A DNA stretch of 16,487 nucleotides from Planococcaceae bacterium UBA3378 (GTDB taxonomy: Bacteria > Bacillota > Bacilli > Bacillales_A > Planococcaceae), in NCBI GenBank assembly GCA_002359075.1, contig DEQA01000305.1:37572-54058 (forward strand), written 5' to 3'. The translations under genes were made by a program, and so were the position numbers. Shown here piece by piece: positions 1 to 6,794 of the stretch; the first letter of the stretch is position 1; each line of letters starts with the position of its first letter. The notes beneath the pieces are model-generated. The model was not told where the DNA came from. It searched no databases and worked only from the letters and a program-made list of their open reading frames with translations.

Positions 1-125
1 TTTTATAGGCCTTTCTCTAAAAAACAGGCTTTCCACCAACTAATATTTGGCTAATCAACACATGTGATAAGTTAATCTTACTTTGCTTCCAGGTGCCCGG
101 TCGTTATGTTTCTCATTCTTTTCCA

Positions 126-154
126 TCACCTCGCTATTGTAGCGTAACAGGTGA
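126..154. repeat. Imperfect inverted repeat in the left intergenic region
   Basis: Outer arms TCACCT (126-131) and AGGTGA (149-154) enclose a perfect inner hairpin CGCTA-TTG-TAGCG (132-144), with four unpaired bases on the right side. It lies in the gene-free stretch 1-240. No T-run follows on the plus strand. On the minus strand the arm read as GAGGTG sits directly against an ATG. It could be an operator or an RNA hairpin of a gene outside the window; nothing in view decides this. The rest of 1-240 shows no supported gene. Confidence 0.3.
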
Positions 155-241
155 AAAAGGATCGTTCAAAATCTAGGGGAAATCAAAAATTCAACTTATA
201 TATACGATCCAAAAGAAAAGATGATACCAAATAGTGTAGAC

Positions 242-274
242 AGCCTCTCTTTACGTATGAAGGGTGGCTTTTTT
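242..274 (+). terminator. Rho-independent terminator of an upstream gene
   Basis: An 11-position stem pairs 242-252 with 259-269, with one T-T mismatch and G-T wobbles, around a six-base loop, and is followed by a run of T (268-274). It precedes the RNase H-like gene, so it most likely ends transcription of a gene lying left of the window. The extended -10 promoter begins inside its T-run, so termination and re-initiation are nearly contiguous. Confidence 0.65.
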
Positions 275-282
275 GCTATAAT
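274..282 (+). promoter_or_regulatory. Extended -10 promoter for the RNase H-like gene
   Basis: TGCTATAAT (274-282) is a perfect extended -10 element (TGnTATAAT) about 30 bases before the ATG at 312. No good -35 box stands at the usual spacing, because that position lies in the preceding terminator hairpin; extended -10 promoters often tolerate this. A ribosome binding site, AAAGGTG (298-304), follows before the start codon. Confidence 0.5.
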
Positions 283-311
283 AAAGAAAATATACGAAAG
301 GTGTGCATCTT

Positions 312-971
312 ATGAAACTAATCCTGGAATGGACGTATAAAACACCAAAGGGAGCAGCTGCGGTATTTCGCTCTTCACCCATGATGCCGGCACAGGCACT
401 GATGATTGCCGAAGACATTGAAAAAACAGGCCGTGTGCAATCTTTGGAAATCATCGATGAATATGACAGCACCTGGATGATAAAGGAGCTGAAAAAGTAT
501 CTCAAAGAAATGGAGACAGAGCCCCATCAGATCACGGTTTATTTTGACGGGGGATTTGATATCCAGACAAAAGCATCGGGGCTAGGTGTGGCCATTTACT
601 ATGAAAAGAACGGGAAGTCGCACCGCTTGCGCCGCAATGCCTATGTAGCTGGGCTCCATACTAATAATGAAGCAGAATACGCAGCTCTTCATCTTGCGCT
701 TGTCGAGCTGGATCTGCTGGATGCACACCATCAAACGATACGTATAGTGGGAGATTCACAAGTAGTCATTAATCAGCTGAACGGTGAGTGGCCTGTATAT
801 GAAAAAAACTTATCTGAATGGGCCGATAAAATTGATGATAAATTACGCGCTCTTGGACTGAAAGCCGAATATGAGCTTGTCCCAAGAAAGAAAAATACTG
901 AAGCGGACCGGCTTGCTACTCAGGCACTTCAAGGAACAGAAATTTCCGGGGAAATAGAAATTCAGCCATAA
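312..971 (+). CDS. RNase HI-family protein, YpeP-like
   Basis: A 219-residue protein of the ribonuclease H fold, predicted to cleave RNA in RNA-DNA hybrids with metal ions in the cytoplasm. The RNase H domain spans about 74-207 and keeps the four acidic catalytic positions: D79 (VYFDGG), E122 (NNEAEYAAL), D148 (VGDSQVV) and D199 (NTEADRLA). A roughly 70-residue N-terminal segment precedes it, as in the Bacillus YpeP group often annotated as reverse-transcriptase-like or RNase H-like. The ATG at 312 is preferred over an in-frame GTG at 303, because the ribosome binding site lies 8 bases before the ATG and overlaps the GTG. It appears to be transcribed alone, from the extended -10 promoter, and converges on the next gene. 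The exact cellular role of this subfamily is not certain; the fold call is. Confidence 0.88.
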   Translation: MKLILEWTYKTPKGAAAVFRSSPMMPAQALMIAEDIEKTGRVQSLEIIDEYDSTWMIKELKKYLKEMETEPHQITVYFDGGFDIQTKASGLGVAIYYEKNGKSHRLRRNAYVAGLHTNNEAEYAALHLALVELDLLDAHHQTIRIVGDSQVVINQLNGEWPVYEKNLSEWADKIDDKLRALGLKAEYELVPRKKNTEADRLATQALQGTEISGEIEIQP

Positions 972-1047
972 AAGCACATTCAGTAAATAAACAAGCAGAA
1001 AATCACTGGGAGAACAAAATCTATAGCGATTTTATTACTAAAGTATT

Positions 1048-1086
1048 CGCCTTAAAGAAGAAATTAGGTCTTTCTTCTTTAAGGCG
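1048..1086. terminator. Perfect 16-bp hairpin between convergent genes
   Basis: The arms CGCCTTAAAGAAGAAA (1048-1063) and its exact reverse complement (1071-1086) surround a seven-base loop. It lies between the RNase H-like gene (+) and the small secreted protein gene (-). Its right arm contains the TAA stop of the minus-strand gene and that gene's last codons. The arms are A/T-rich at the loop side and there is no classic long T-run after either side, so it is probably a shared bidirectional terminator or an mRNA 3'-end stabiliser. Confidence 0.55.
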
Positions 1087-1474
1087 ACGGTCTATTTAAA
1101 ATGGTAACTTTGCCAAGATGCAGTAGGAAACGCTTCTTTATTATTTTTGTAACGGTCTCCAGATTTTGCTGGCAATTTGTATAGGCAGGGCTGTTTGTGG
1201 CAGGGGTCGCTTGCTGTTGACAGCCCAGCTTTTTATGTAAGTTATTTTCTGAAGAAAGGGCCTGCATAGACGGTTTAGGCTGTTGACTTTCCTGTTGCTG
1301 TGGCCGGATTTCTATATTATCGGTGCTGTATATTTCCTCTTCCCCTGTCAGCCCGTACATACTGCTTAGCCCGCTTTCGTTCGTTACTGTCTCTTCCATA
1401 CTGTTGGCAGTAGCAGGCACCACGGCGTTCCCCAGTATGAAGAATGCTGCAACAATAATTGTTTTCTTGTACAT
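1079..1474 (-). CDS. Small predicted secreted protein of unknown function
   Basis: A 131-residue protein that I do not recognise. It starts with a typical Sec signal peptide: lysines at 3-4, a hydrophobic core at about 6-20, and a likely signal peptidase I site after A-T-A (residue 23). The mature part is low in complexity: acidic at 26-50, a glutamine/proline-rich stretch at about 58-69, two cysteines (C85, C101) that could pair, and a basic C-terminal segment (about 109-122). The start is the ATG whose complement is 1472-1474; AAAAGGAGG (1482-1490) lies 7 bases upstream. Longer in-frame starts would place the ribosome binding site inside the gene. It is divergent from the fructokinase gene and shares a 104-base intergenic region with it. 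No transfer signs are visible. That it is expressed rests on the signal peptide plus the strong ribosome binding site. Confidence 0.6.
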   Translation of the reverse strand: MYKKTIIVAAFFILGNAVVPATANSMEETVTNESGLSSMYGLTGEEEIYSTDNIEIRPQQQESQQPKPSMQALSSENNLHKKLGCQQQATPATNSPAYTNCQQNLETVTKIIKKRFLLHLGKVTILNRPSP

Positions 1475-1578
1475 CCATACGCCTCCTTTTAATCTTAATT
1501 CCCTCATTAAAAAATTTTCAAACCTGCTATTCTATCAAAATTACGGCTCAAAGGGTAAGATGAAGAAGAGGTGATTAA

Positions 1579-2499
1579 ATGGAGAAAATACTATGTATGG
1601 GTGAACTGCTCGTTGATTTCTTTTGTACGGAAATAAATAAAAGTCTGGCAGAGGGCAGTCATTATATAAAGCAGGCAGGAGGAGCCCCTGCCAATGTATG
1701 CGCTGCTATTGCTAAATTGGGAGGACAGGCGGCGTTTTGCGGAAAAGTCGGAAACGACGCATTCGGTCACTATTTGGAACAGGTAATGACTGAAGCGGGT
1801 GTTGATATGTCGCTCCTTGTAAAGGGAAAAGAACCTACTACCCTTGCCTTTGTATCCCGCACAACTACGGGTGAACGTGATTTTATTTTTAACCGGGGAG
1901 CAGATGAAATGCTGACGATGGAGGAAGTAGACATCGAGCAGTTGGATGTTCGGCTTGCTCATTTTGGATCTGCTACTGCTCTTCTGTCCAGTCCCTTCTA
2001 TGATACATATATGAACTGTATGCGGTTGATGAAAGAGCAGGGCGTGTTTCTCTCCTTTGACCCTAATTTCAGAGCCGATCTTTGGCAGGGACGGGAAGAG
2101 ACGTATGATATGCGGGTAAAGGAGTGTGTCGATTTAGCAGATTTTATTAAAATGAGTGAGGAGGAATATACTCGTTATGGCGAACAGATACCGATCGGCA
2201 AATGGTTTGCCGTGACAAAAGGGCATCTGGGTACATGGATTTCCAACGGGGAGGAAGAAGCACTTATTTCGAGTATTTCCGTACGACCTGTAGATACAAC
2301 AGGAGCAGGCGATGCTTTTGTAGGTGCTATGTTGAAACAGTTAGCTGATTATCCGACACTAAATAATATTAATTTTCAAAAATTCAAGCAGCTAACAGCA
2401 TTCAGTAACATTGTCGGGGCACTTGTTTGTACAGAAATTGGAGCAATGACGGCGCTCCCTTCTATGGACGATGTGCTATCCTATATAAAGCAGAAATAA
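1579..2499 (+). CDS. PfkB-family fructokinase
   Basis: A 306-residue ribokinase/PfkB-family sugar kinase, most likely fructokinase (ATP + fructose to fructose-6-phosphate) in the cytoplasm. The N-terminal substrate-binding motif GGAPANV is at 34-40, and the C-terminal anion-hole and catalytic-base motif DTTGAGDAF is at 239-247, with D245 as the expected base. DPNFR (161-165) is also typical of fructokinase-type members. Length is normal for the family. The ATG at 1579 follows GAAGAGGTG closely. No sugar transporter or sucrose hydrolase is adjacent, so the natural substrate could be another ketose or a modified sugar; the kinase fold is secure and the fructose specificity is inferred. The DUF423 gene follows after 15 bases and is probably co-transcribed. 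Confidence 0.88.
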   Translation: MEKILCMGELLVDFFCTEINKSLAEGSHYIKQAGGAPANVCAAIAKLGGQAAFCGKVGNDAFGHYLEQVMTEAGVDMSLLVKGKEPTTLAFVSRTTTGERDFIFNRGADEMLTMEEVDIEQLDVRLAHFGSATALLSSPFYDTYMNCMRLMKEQGVFLSFDPNFRADLWQGREETYDMRVKECVDLADFIKMSEEEYTRYGEQIPIGKWFAVTKGHLGTWISNGEEEALISSISVRPVDTTGAGDAFVGAMLKQLADYPTLNNINFQKFKQLTAFSNIVGALVCTEIGAMTALPSMDDVLSYIKQK

Positions 2500-2514
2500 A
2501 AGGAGTGTTTTAAC

Positions 2515-2880
2515 ATGAAATTAGCGATACTATTAGGGGCTGCCATGGCCTTTTTAGCGGTTGCCTTCGGGGCATTTGGAGCGCATGCTCTAAAGGATAA
2601 GTTTAAGGAACAGAAGTATGCGGATAATTGGGAGACAGCTTGCCGCTATTTGATGTACCATGCATTAGGTCTCATCCTCACTGGCCTTCTTATACATACT
2701 ATCGGTCTCTCAAGCTTCTTAACTGCAGCTACATGGTGCATGTTCCTTGGTTCGATGATTTTTTCGGGAAGCCTTTATATATTATCTTTAACAGGAATAC
2801 GTAAGCTGGGAGCCATTACTCCAATCGGAGGACTTCTACAGCTTGCTGCATGGATCTGCATCATTATTGCCGTAATATAA
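2515..2880 (+). CDS. DUF423 small membrane protein, YwdK/YgdD-like
   Basis: A 121-residue integral membrane protein with four predicted transmembrane helices (about 3-23, 47-66, 70-90 and 100-120). It carries the DUF423 family signatures: GAFGAHALK (20-28), a W-x-T-A-x-x-Y-x-x-Y/H segment ending in MYHALG at about 39-53, FSGSLYIL at about 83-90, and TPIGG at about 102-106. The function of the family is not established. The ATG at 2515 is preceded by AAAGGAGTG. It lies 15 bases after the fructokinase gene and immediately before a strong terminator, so the two genes form a bicistronic unit. Nothing in it suggests transfer or damage. Confidence 0.88.
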   Translation: MKLAILLGAAMAFLAVAFGAFGAHALKDKFKEQKYADNWETACRYLMYHALGLILTGLLIHTIGLSSFLTAATWCMFLGSMIFSGSLYILSLTGIRKLGAITPIGGLLQLAAWICIIIAVI

Positions 2881-2885
2881 AATAT

Positions 2886-2926
2886 AAAAATGACTAGGGA
2901 ATCAAAATTCTCTAGTTATTTTTTTG
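2886..2926 (+). terminator. Strong terminator of the fructokinase-DUF423 unit
   Basis: The core stem pairs 2893-2902 (ACTAGGGAAT) with 2907-2916 (ATTCTCTAGT) through one G-T wobble, around a four-base CAAA loop. Flanking A/T pairs extend it below, and a T-run reaches 2925. It starts a few bases after the DUF423 stop codon. Confidence 0.85.
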
Positions 2927-3025
2927 CGGGAATATCTGCTTATGAGTTCAAGATATAGGATATTCGATAAAGAATTTTAAAACAGTAAAGAATGAATTGA
3001 TAGGCAATAAATAGGTTCGTCATCG

Positions 3026-3181
3026 TAATATGGGGTTGATTACCGTTCTGGCCAGACGCTTTCTGTAGGAGCACGGCTCCAACTAAATGATTTCGGGGGT
3101 AGCACCCGAAATTATTGGATTTTTAAGCTTGGATTGACTCCAATCAACTCGTTATTATATGAGCTTGTCATCCCCAAATTA
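3026..3181 (+). other. Multi-hairpin structured region, possible ncRNA or IS200/IS605-type relic
   Basis: In the 646-base gap between the DUF423 and ligase genes, TAATATGGGG (3026-3035) can pair with CCCCAAATTA (3172-3181) at nine of ten positions. This closes a multi-branch structure containing GGAGC-ACG-GCTCC (3068-3080), a 12-pair hairpin (3086-3097 with 3105-3116, one G-T wobble) and a hairpin around 3132-3145, itself enclosed by AAGCT (3125-3129) pairing with AGCTT (3162-3166). Another hairpin, 3252-3268, follows, then TCAA. No sequence start codon with a ribosome binding site supports a protein here. I could not match it to tmRNA, 6S RNA, RNase P RNA or a T-box. It may be a structured RNA or a transposon-end derivative. 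The closing stem is drawn by eye and untested by folding. Confidence 0.4.
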
Positions 3182-3251
3182 TAATGAATACCTAATAAAT
3201 GATTAAAATGATGTGGGTTAGGGGTCGCCCGTGGAATCGTTAACTATGAGG

Positions 3252-3268
3252 TGACTTGAACAAAGTTA
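3252..3268 (+). other. Hairpin followed by TCAA
   Basis: TGACTT (3252-3257) pairs with AAGTTA (3263-3268) with one G-T wobble and a five-base loop. It is followed directly by TCAA (3270-3273 after one base). With TTGAT at 2997-3001 this resembles, in layout only, the ends of IS200/IS605-family elements, where subterminal hairpins sit beside short cleavage sequences. No transposase or TnpB gene is present. Confidence 0.25.
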
Positions 3269-3282
3269 GTCAAACATGTGGA

Positions 3283-3319
3283 AAAAGAGGCTGCCAGAAG
3301 GTGCCTCTTTTAATTTTTT
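3283..3319 (+). terminator. Terminator after the structured region
   Basis: AAAAGAGGC (3283-3291) pairs perfectly with GCCTCTTTT (3303-3311), with further inner pairs (GCC with GGT), and T-rich sequence follows to 3319. It has no gene directly upstream, since the preceding unit already has its own terminator at 2886-2926. It therefore implies a transcript, probably non-coding, arising within 2926-3282. Confidence 0.7.
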
Positions 3320-3411
3320 AAAAATCAAACTTATGAAAAACATAGGTAATAAGGATGGGGTTTGGCGTATTTCTTTGTGAAGAAAGCATGAATTCAGATG
3401 TAATTCGAGAA

Positions 3412-3425
3412 TAAAAACGCTTTTT
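3412..3425. promoter_or_regulatory. Possible CcpA (cre) site
   Basis: TAAAAACGCTTTTT matches the Bacillus cre consensus TGWAARCGYTWNCW at all but two defined positions, keeping the central AACGCTT core. It lies about 17 bases upstream of the likely -35 region of the catabolic operon. If real, it would link the operon to carbon catabolite control. A/T-rich background makes chance matches possible. Confidence 0.3.
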
Positions 3426-3441
3426 AGAGAAAAATAAGCTT

Positions 3442-3470
3442 TTATGAAAATAAAAAATTATTGCTATAAT
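3442..3470 (+). promoter_or_regulatory. Promoter of the 14-gene catabolic operon
   Basis: TGCTATAAT (3462-3470) is a perfect extended -10 element. The hexamer TTATGA (3442-3447) sits 17 bases upstream of TATAAT as a weak -35 box. Initiation would fall near 3477, leaving a leader of about 50 bases before the ATG at 3527. Confidence 0.6.
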
Positions 3471-3476
3471 AGCAAT
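3460..3476. promoter_or_regulatory. Palindromic operator overlapping the -10 box
   Basis: ATTGCTATAATAGCAAT is a perfect palindrome with 7-base arms (3460-3466, 3470-3476) and a three-base centre, placed exactly over the -10 element. A dimeric repressor bound here would block RNA polymerase. The only regulator in the window is the IclR-family protein at 15783-16487, but a regulator encoded elsewhere is equally possible. Confidence 0.45.
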
Positions 3477-3526
3477 CTATATGTTAGAGTTTTAATAATC
3501 AGAAAATTCTGTCCAGGAGGTTTTTC

Positions 3527-5080
3527 ATGAATGTATATTTGCTTCTTAATTTAGTGACGAATATGGTACCAGAGCAAATTGCCGTATCTTTTGAAGGGCG
3601 TCATTACAGCTATGAAAAAATGACGGAGCGTATCGGTCTTTTGGCTGCTGCCTTAGAGAAGGACGGGGTAACTCAAGGTGATCGAATAGGCATTATCTCA
3701 ACGAATAGACCGGAAGTGCTGGAAGTGTTGTTTGCAGCATTTCAAATTGGTGCAGGAGCTGTCCCGATCAATTACCGGGCAAAACCAGATGAATTAAGCT
3801 TTATGCTGGCAGATAGCGGTGTTAAGTTGCTCGTCGTGGAAAAACGCTATGTTTCGGCCATACAGTCATTTTTAGAAGTGCAGCCGAATATAAAAGTGAT
3901 TGTGATTGAGGATGAACTAGAGGGATATATACAAGCTGTCGATTTACAAAAATTTGATTTTGAAGATGTCTTCGAAAACGATTTAGCATTACTTCTTTAT
4001 ACAAGCGGAACGACGAGCAAGCCAAAAGGTGTTGTGATGTCACATGGACAATTAACGAATTATATTATGGGCAGAACCGAGCCGGCTGATGGAAGTGAAA
4101 AAGGGGCTTACCTAACATGTGTACCCAATTATCATGTTGCTGGCATTACAAGCTTATTAAATAGCTTATACGGCGGCCGGCGTATCGTGCTAATCAGCCA
4201 ATTTACAGAAGAAAGCTGGATTAACACGGTAGAGAGCGAACGTGTTACACATGCATTTTTAGTTCCGACGATGCTTAAACGCATTATGGATTACCCGGAC
4301 TTCGCTGCCCATCATTTCAGCAGCTTACACAGCTTATCGTACGGCTCGGCTCCAATGCCGTACCCTGTTATTCGTAAAGCTATTGAGCTTTTCCCGCAAT
4401 CGGTCGAATTTGCAAACGCTTTCGGCATGACAGAAACCACTTCGACGGTCTCTGTACTCGGACCTGAAGATCACCGATTAGAAGGATCAGAGGAAGAAAT
4501 TCAAAAGAAGCTACAGCGGCTGAATTCTGTAGGAAAGGTAGTAGAAGGAGTAGAAATAAAAATCCTAAACGATTTCGGCGAAGTCGTTCAGCAAGGTGAA
4601 ATTGGCAATGTTTATATTAAAACCGCACGTGCTATGAAGAGCTACTGGAATCGTCCCGAGGCATCAAAGGAAACAGTAGTAGATGGATGGATTAACACAA
4701 AGGATTTAGGGTGGATGGATGATGAAGGGTACTTATTCCTGGTCGGTCGAAACTCCGATATGATTATTCGGGGCGGTGAAAATATCTCACCGCAGGAAAT
4801 TGAAAATATATTACTGGAGCATGAAGACGTGAAAGATGCGGCTGTGCTTGGCATACCAAATATTGAATGGGGAGAAGAAGTGCTTGCGGTCATTGTGCCG
4901 AGAGATTTAGAAAATCGGCCGACAATCGATAGTTTAACAGCGCATTGCAAGAAAAGTCTTGCCAGCTTTAAATGCCCTAAAGTCTTCGAATTTGCAGCAG
5001 ACTTACCACGAACTTCATCAGGGAAAATTTTGAAGAGACATTTAAAAGAGCAATTTGTTAGTGAAGAAATAAATTCGTAA
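3527..5080 (+). CDS. AMP-forming acyl-CoA ligase
   Basis: A 517-residue ANL-superfamily ligase that activates a carboxylic acid through an acyl-adenylate to its CoA ester. Motifs are complete: phosphate-binding loop YTSGTTSKPKG (158-168), adenine-contact motif FGMTET (299-304), TKDLG (391-395), the hinge region GRNSDMIIRGGENI (407-420), and the C-terminal catalytic lysine K500 in RTSSGK. Length is normal. The ATG at 3527 lies 6 bases after AGGAGG (3515-3520). It is the first gene of the operon, directly behind the palindrome-controlled promoter, and the next gene starts 14 bases after its stop, so it is expected to activate the pathway's entry substrate. The family does not reveal which acid; in the mycobacterial systems that the neighbours resemble, such ligases load steroid side-chain or ring-derived propionate groups. 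Function as ligase is certain, substrate unknown. Confidence 0.92.
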   Translation: MNVYLLLNLVTNMVPEQIAVSFEGRHYSYEKMTERIGLLAAALEKDGVTQGDRIGIISTNRPEVLEVLFAAFQIGAGAVPINYRAKPDELSFMLADSGVKLLVVEKRYVSAIQSFLEVQPNIKVIVIEDELEGYIQAVDLQKFDFEDVFENDLALLLYTSGTTSKPKGVVMSHGQLTNYIMGRTEPADGSEKGAYLTCVPNYHVAGITSLLNSLYGGRRIVLISQFTEESWINTVESERVTHAFLVPTMLKRIMDYPDFAAHHFSSLHSLSYGSAPMPYPVIRKAIELFPQSVEFANAFGMTETTSTVSVLGPEDHRLEGSEEEIQKKLQRLNSVGKVVEGVEIKILNDFGEVVQQGEIGNVYIKTARAMKSYWNRPEASKETVVDGWINTKDLGWMDDEGYLFLVGRNSDMIIRGGENISPQEIENILLEHEDVKDAAVLGIPNIEWGEEVLAVIVPRDLENRPTIDSLTAHCKKSLASFKCPKVFEFAADLPRTSSGKILKRHLKEQFVSEEINS

Positions 5081-5094
5081 AGGGGAAGTGTGCT

Positions 5095-6258
5095 ATGCGT
5101 TTTGAATTAACAGAGGAGCAACAACAGCTACAACAGGAAATACGGGCGTATTTACAGGAAGCGATCACAGACGAATTAGTAGAAGAGCAAAAAGATAATC
5201 TCCATGGACCAATTTGGAGGAATTACATTAAAAAATTAGGAGAGGACGGCTGGTTAGGGGTCGGCTGGCCAAAAGAATATGGCGGCCAAGGACGTACAGC
5301 ATTGGAACAATACTTATTCATCGAAGAAATTGACCGTACGGGGATCCAGATTCCATTTATTACATTAGAAACGGTAGGACCGACTTTAATGAAGCTTGGG
5401 TCGGAAGAGCAAAAGCAGTTTTTCCTTCCGAAAATTTTAAAGGGCGAAGTAGAAATTGCAATAGGTTATTCGGAGCCCGAAGCAGGAACCGATTTGGCAG
5501 CCTTAGAGACACGGGCTGTTCGAGAAGGGGATGAATATGTAATAAATGGTCAGAAAATTTTTACAACTAATGCACATATAGCAGATTATATTTGGCTTGC
5601 AGCGCGGACAGATCCCAAAGCTCCAAAACACAAAGGGATATCCATCTTTTTAGTGCCGACAAATACACCGGGCTATTCCTGTACACCAATGACATTAATG
5701 GGAGAAGAGACAAATGTCACCTATTACGAAAACGTACGTATTCCAGCCTCAGCACTTGTAGGTGAAGAGAATAAAGGCTGGCAGTATATTACGCAGCAGC
5801 TATCACTTGAACGCCTGATGTTATCCTCCTATTCAAGAATTGAGCGGATGGTGGAGGAAACAATTGCCTTTGCAAAAGAAACGGTGATTGATGGCGAGCG
5901 GATTATTGAGCGTCCACAAGTACAATTTGACATTGCAGAAATGACGATGCAGCTTGAAGTGTTAAAGTTATTGAACCTGCGTGCTGCCTGGGCACATGGA
6001 AATATAGAAGAGCCGCCGTTTAGACCATCGATGAACAAAGTATATGCAGCAGAAGTCAATCAATTTGTGTTTGATAAATGTATGCAGATTTTAAGTCTAT
6101 ACGGCCAAGTACGTGATGGCTCCCTCTATACCATTGCAGATGGTAATGCACAAAAGTATGCCCAGAGCCGGGTTGTCTATTTATTCGGCGGCGGGGCGAA
6201 TGATGTTCAGCGTGATTTAATTGCACGTTTCGGTTTAGGGTTATCAAAAAGCATGTAG
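5095..6258 (+). CDS. Acyl-CoA dehydrogenase, alpha-type subunit (FadE26/FadE28-like)
   Basis: A 387-residue acyl-CoA dehydrogenase homologue that should introduce an alpha,beta double bond using FAD. Visible are the middle-domain signatures IGYSEPEAGTDLA (123-135) and KIFTTNA (154-160). At the MCAD-type base position (the YEGT motif) it reads FGGGAND, so that glutamate is missing; instead, E239 in LSLER (236-240) matches the alternative base position used by isovaleryl-CoA dehydrogenase and by FadE26-type proteins. The R-x-QFG and Q-x-x-GG-x-G segments that normally complete a neighbour's FAD site are absent (near 273-283 and 331-338). These losses fit an obligate heterotetramer with the second dehydrogenase at 8843-9973. 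It sits 14 bases after the ligase and just before the hydratase pair. The heteromer is inferred from residues. Confidence 0.85.
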   Translation: MRFELTEEQQQLQQEIRAYLQEAITDELVEEQKDNLHGPIWRNYIKKLGEDGWLGVGWPKEYGGQGRTALEQYLFIEEIDRTGIQIPFITLETVGPTLMKLGSEEQKQFFLPKILKGEVEIAIGYSEPEAGTDLAALETRAVREGDEYVINGQKIFTTNAHIADYIWLAARTDPKAPKHKGISIFLVPTNTPGYSCTPMTLMGEETNVTYYENVRIPASALVGEENKGWQYITQQLSLERLMLSSYSRIERMVEETIAFAKETVIDGERIIERPQVQFDIAEMTMQLEVLKLLNLRAAWAHGNIEEPPFRPSMNKVYAAEVNQFVFDKCMQILSLYGQVRDGSLYTIADGNAQKYAQSRVVYLFGGGANDVQRDLIARFGLGLSKSM

Positions 6259-6270
6259 GGGGTGGTAAGC

Positions 6271-6789
6271 ATGACATTAACAACAGAAATGATTGAGGCA
6301 CATCTTGGTATTACTTCTGAAAAGGTGAATGGTCTTGATGAAATATGCCGGCCGATGATACGTCATTGGTGCGAAGTAATGGAGGATGCAAATCCGCTTT
6401 ATACAGACGAGGAGTATGCAAATAATTCAAAGTACGGTGGTATGATCGCACCGCCTACACAAGTACAGGCTTATACAATGAATCCCTTATGGCCAAAAAC
6501 AGAACGAGAGCCAAATTCAATGGAGCAGCTCGTAGCGCTCTTTAGGGAGCATGGTTTTTCAGCGATTGTTGCGACAGAACAGGTACAAGAATACGGAGTA
6601 CCGATGAAGCTTGGTGACCGGATCAGCTATACGATTTCTGTACAATCGGTTTCCCCATTAAAGCAGACAGCGCGTGGCCCTGGCTACTTTGCAACGTTTT
6701 TATATCATTTTACGAATCAGCGGAATGAAACAGTATGTAATCAATCATTCACGATTTTAGCATATAAGCCACAGGCACAGGAGGGATAG
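6271..6789 (+). CDS. MaoC-like hydratase subunit, non-catalytic (ChsH2 N-terminal-like)
   Basis: A 172-residue hotdog-fold protein resembling the N-terminal MaoC-like half of ChsH2. The conserved segment RHWCEVMEDANPLYTD (31-46) corresponds to the R-hydratase motif D-x-N-P-x-H, but the catalytic histidine position is Y44; only D39 remains. YGGMIAPP (55-62) is typical of this subgroup. This predicts a structural, substrate-binding partner for the next gene product, which keeps both residues. The start chosen is ATG 6271 because GGGGGTGG (6258-6265) stands at normal distance; a GTG at 6262 in frame overlaps that site. It begins 12 bases after the dehydrogenase stop and ends 5 bases before its partner. 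In mycobacteria ChsH2 also carries a C-terminal DUF35 domain; here DUF35 is a separate gene at 8417. Confidence 0.82.
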   Translation: MTLTTEMIEAHLGITSEKVNGLDEICRPMIRHWCEVMEDANPLYTDEEYANNSKYGGMIAPPTQVQAYTMNPLWPKTEREPNSMEQLVALFREHGFSAIVATEQVQEYGVPMKLGDRISYTISVQSVSPLKQTARGPGYFATFLYHFTNQRNETVCNQSFTILAYKPQAQEG

Positions 6790-6794
6790 GAGCG

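Noticed and set aside
55..126. A 23-codon reading frame on the minus strand, preceded by GAGGTG
   Set aside because: The putative ribosome binding site touches the ATG with no spacing, the region forms an inverted repeat instead, and the peptide has no recognisable feature.
159..210. GGATCGT (159-165) and ACGATCC (204-210), a 7-base inverted repeat with a 38-base gap
   Set aside because: It is short, widely separated and without flanking complementarity, so it is consistent with chance in this A/T-rich region.
3029..3183. An open plus-strand frame of about 50 codons through the structured region, weakly reminiscent of a transposon protein C-terminus
   Set aside because: It has no start codon or ribosome binding site, and the hairpin structure explains the sequence better. 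It could be a relic, but I cannot support that.
2926..3319. A T-box, riboswitch, tmRNA or 6S RNA in the leader region
   Set aside because: None of the hallmark sequences I know for these (for example the T-box GGTGG-type motif or the tmRNA tRNA-like ends) are present, and a terminator plus a separate promoter isolates it from the operon.
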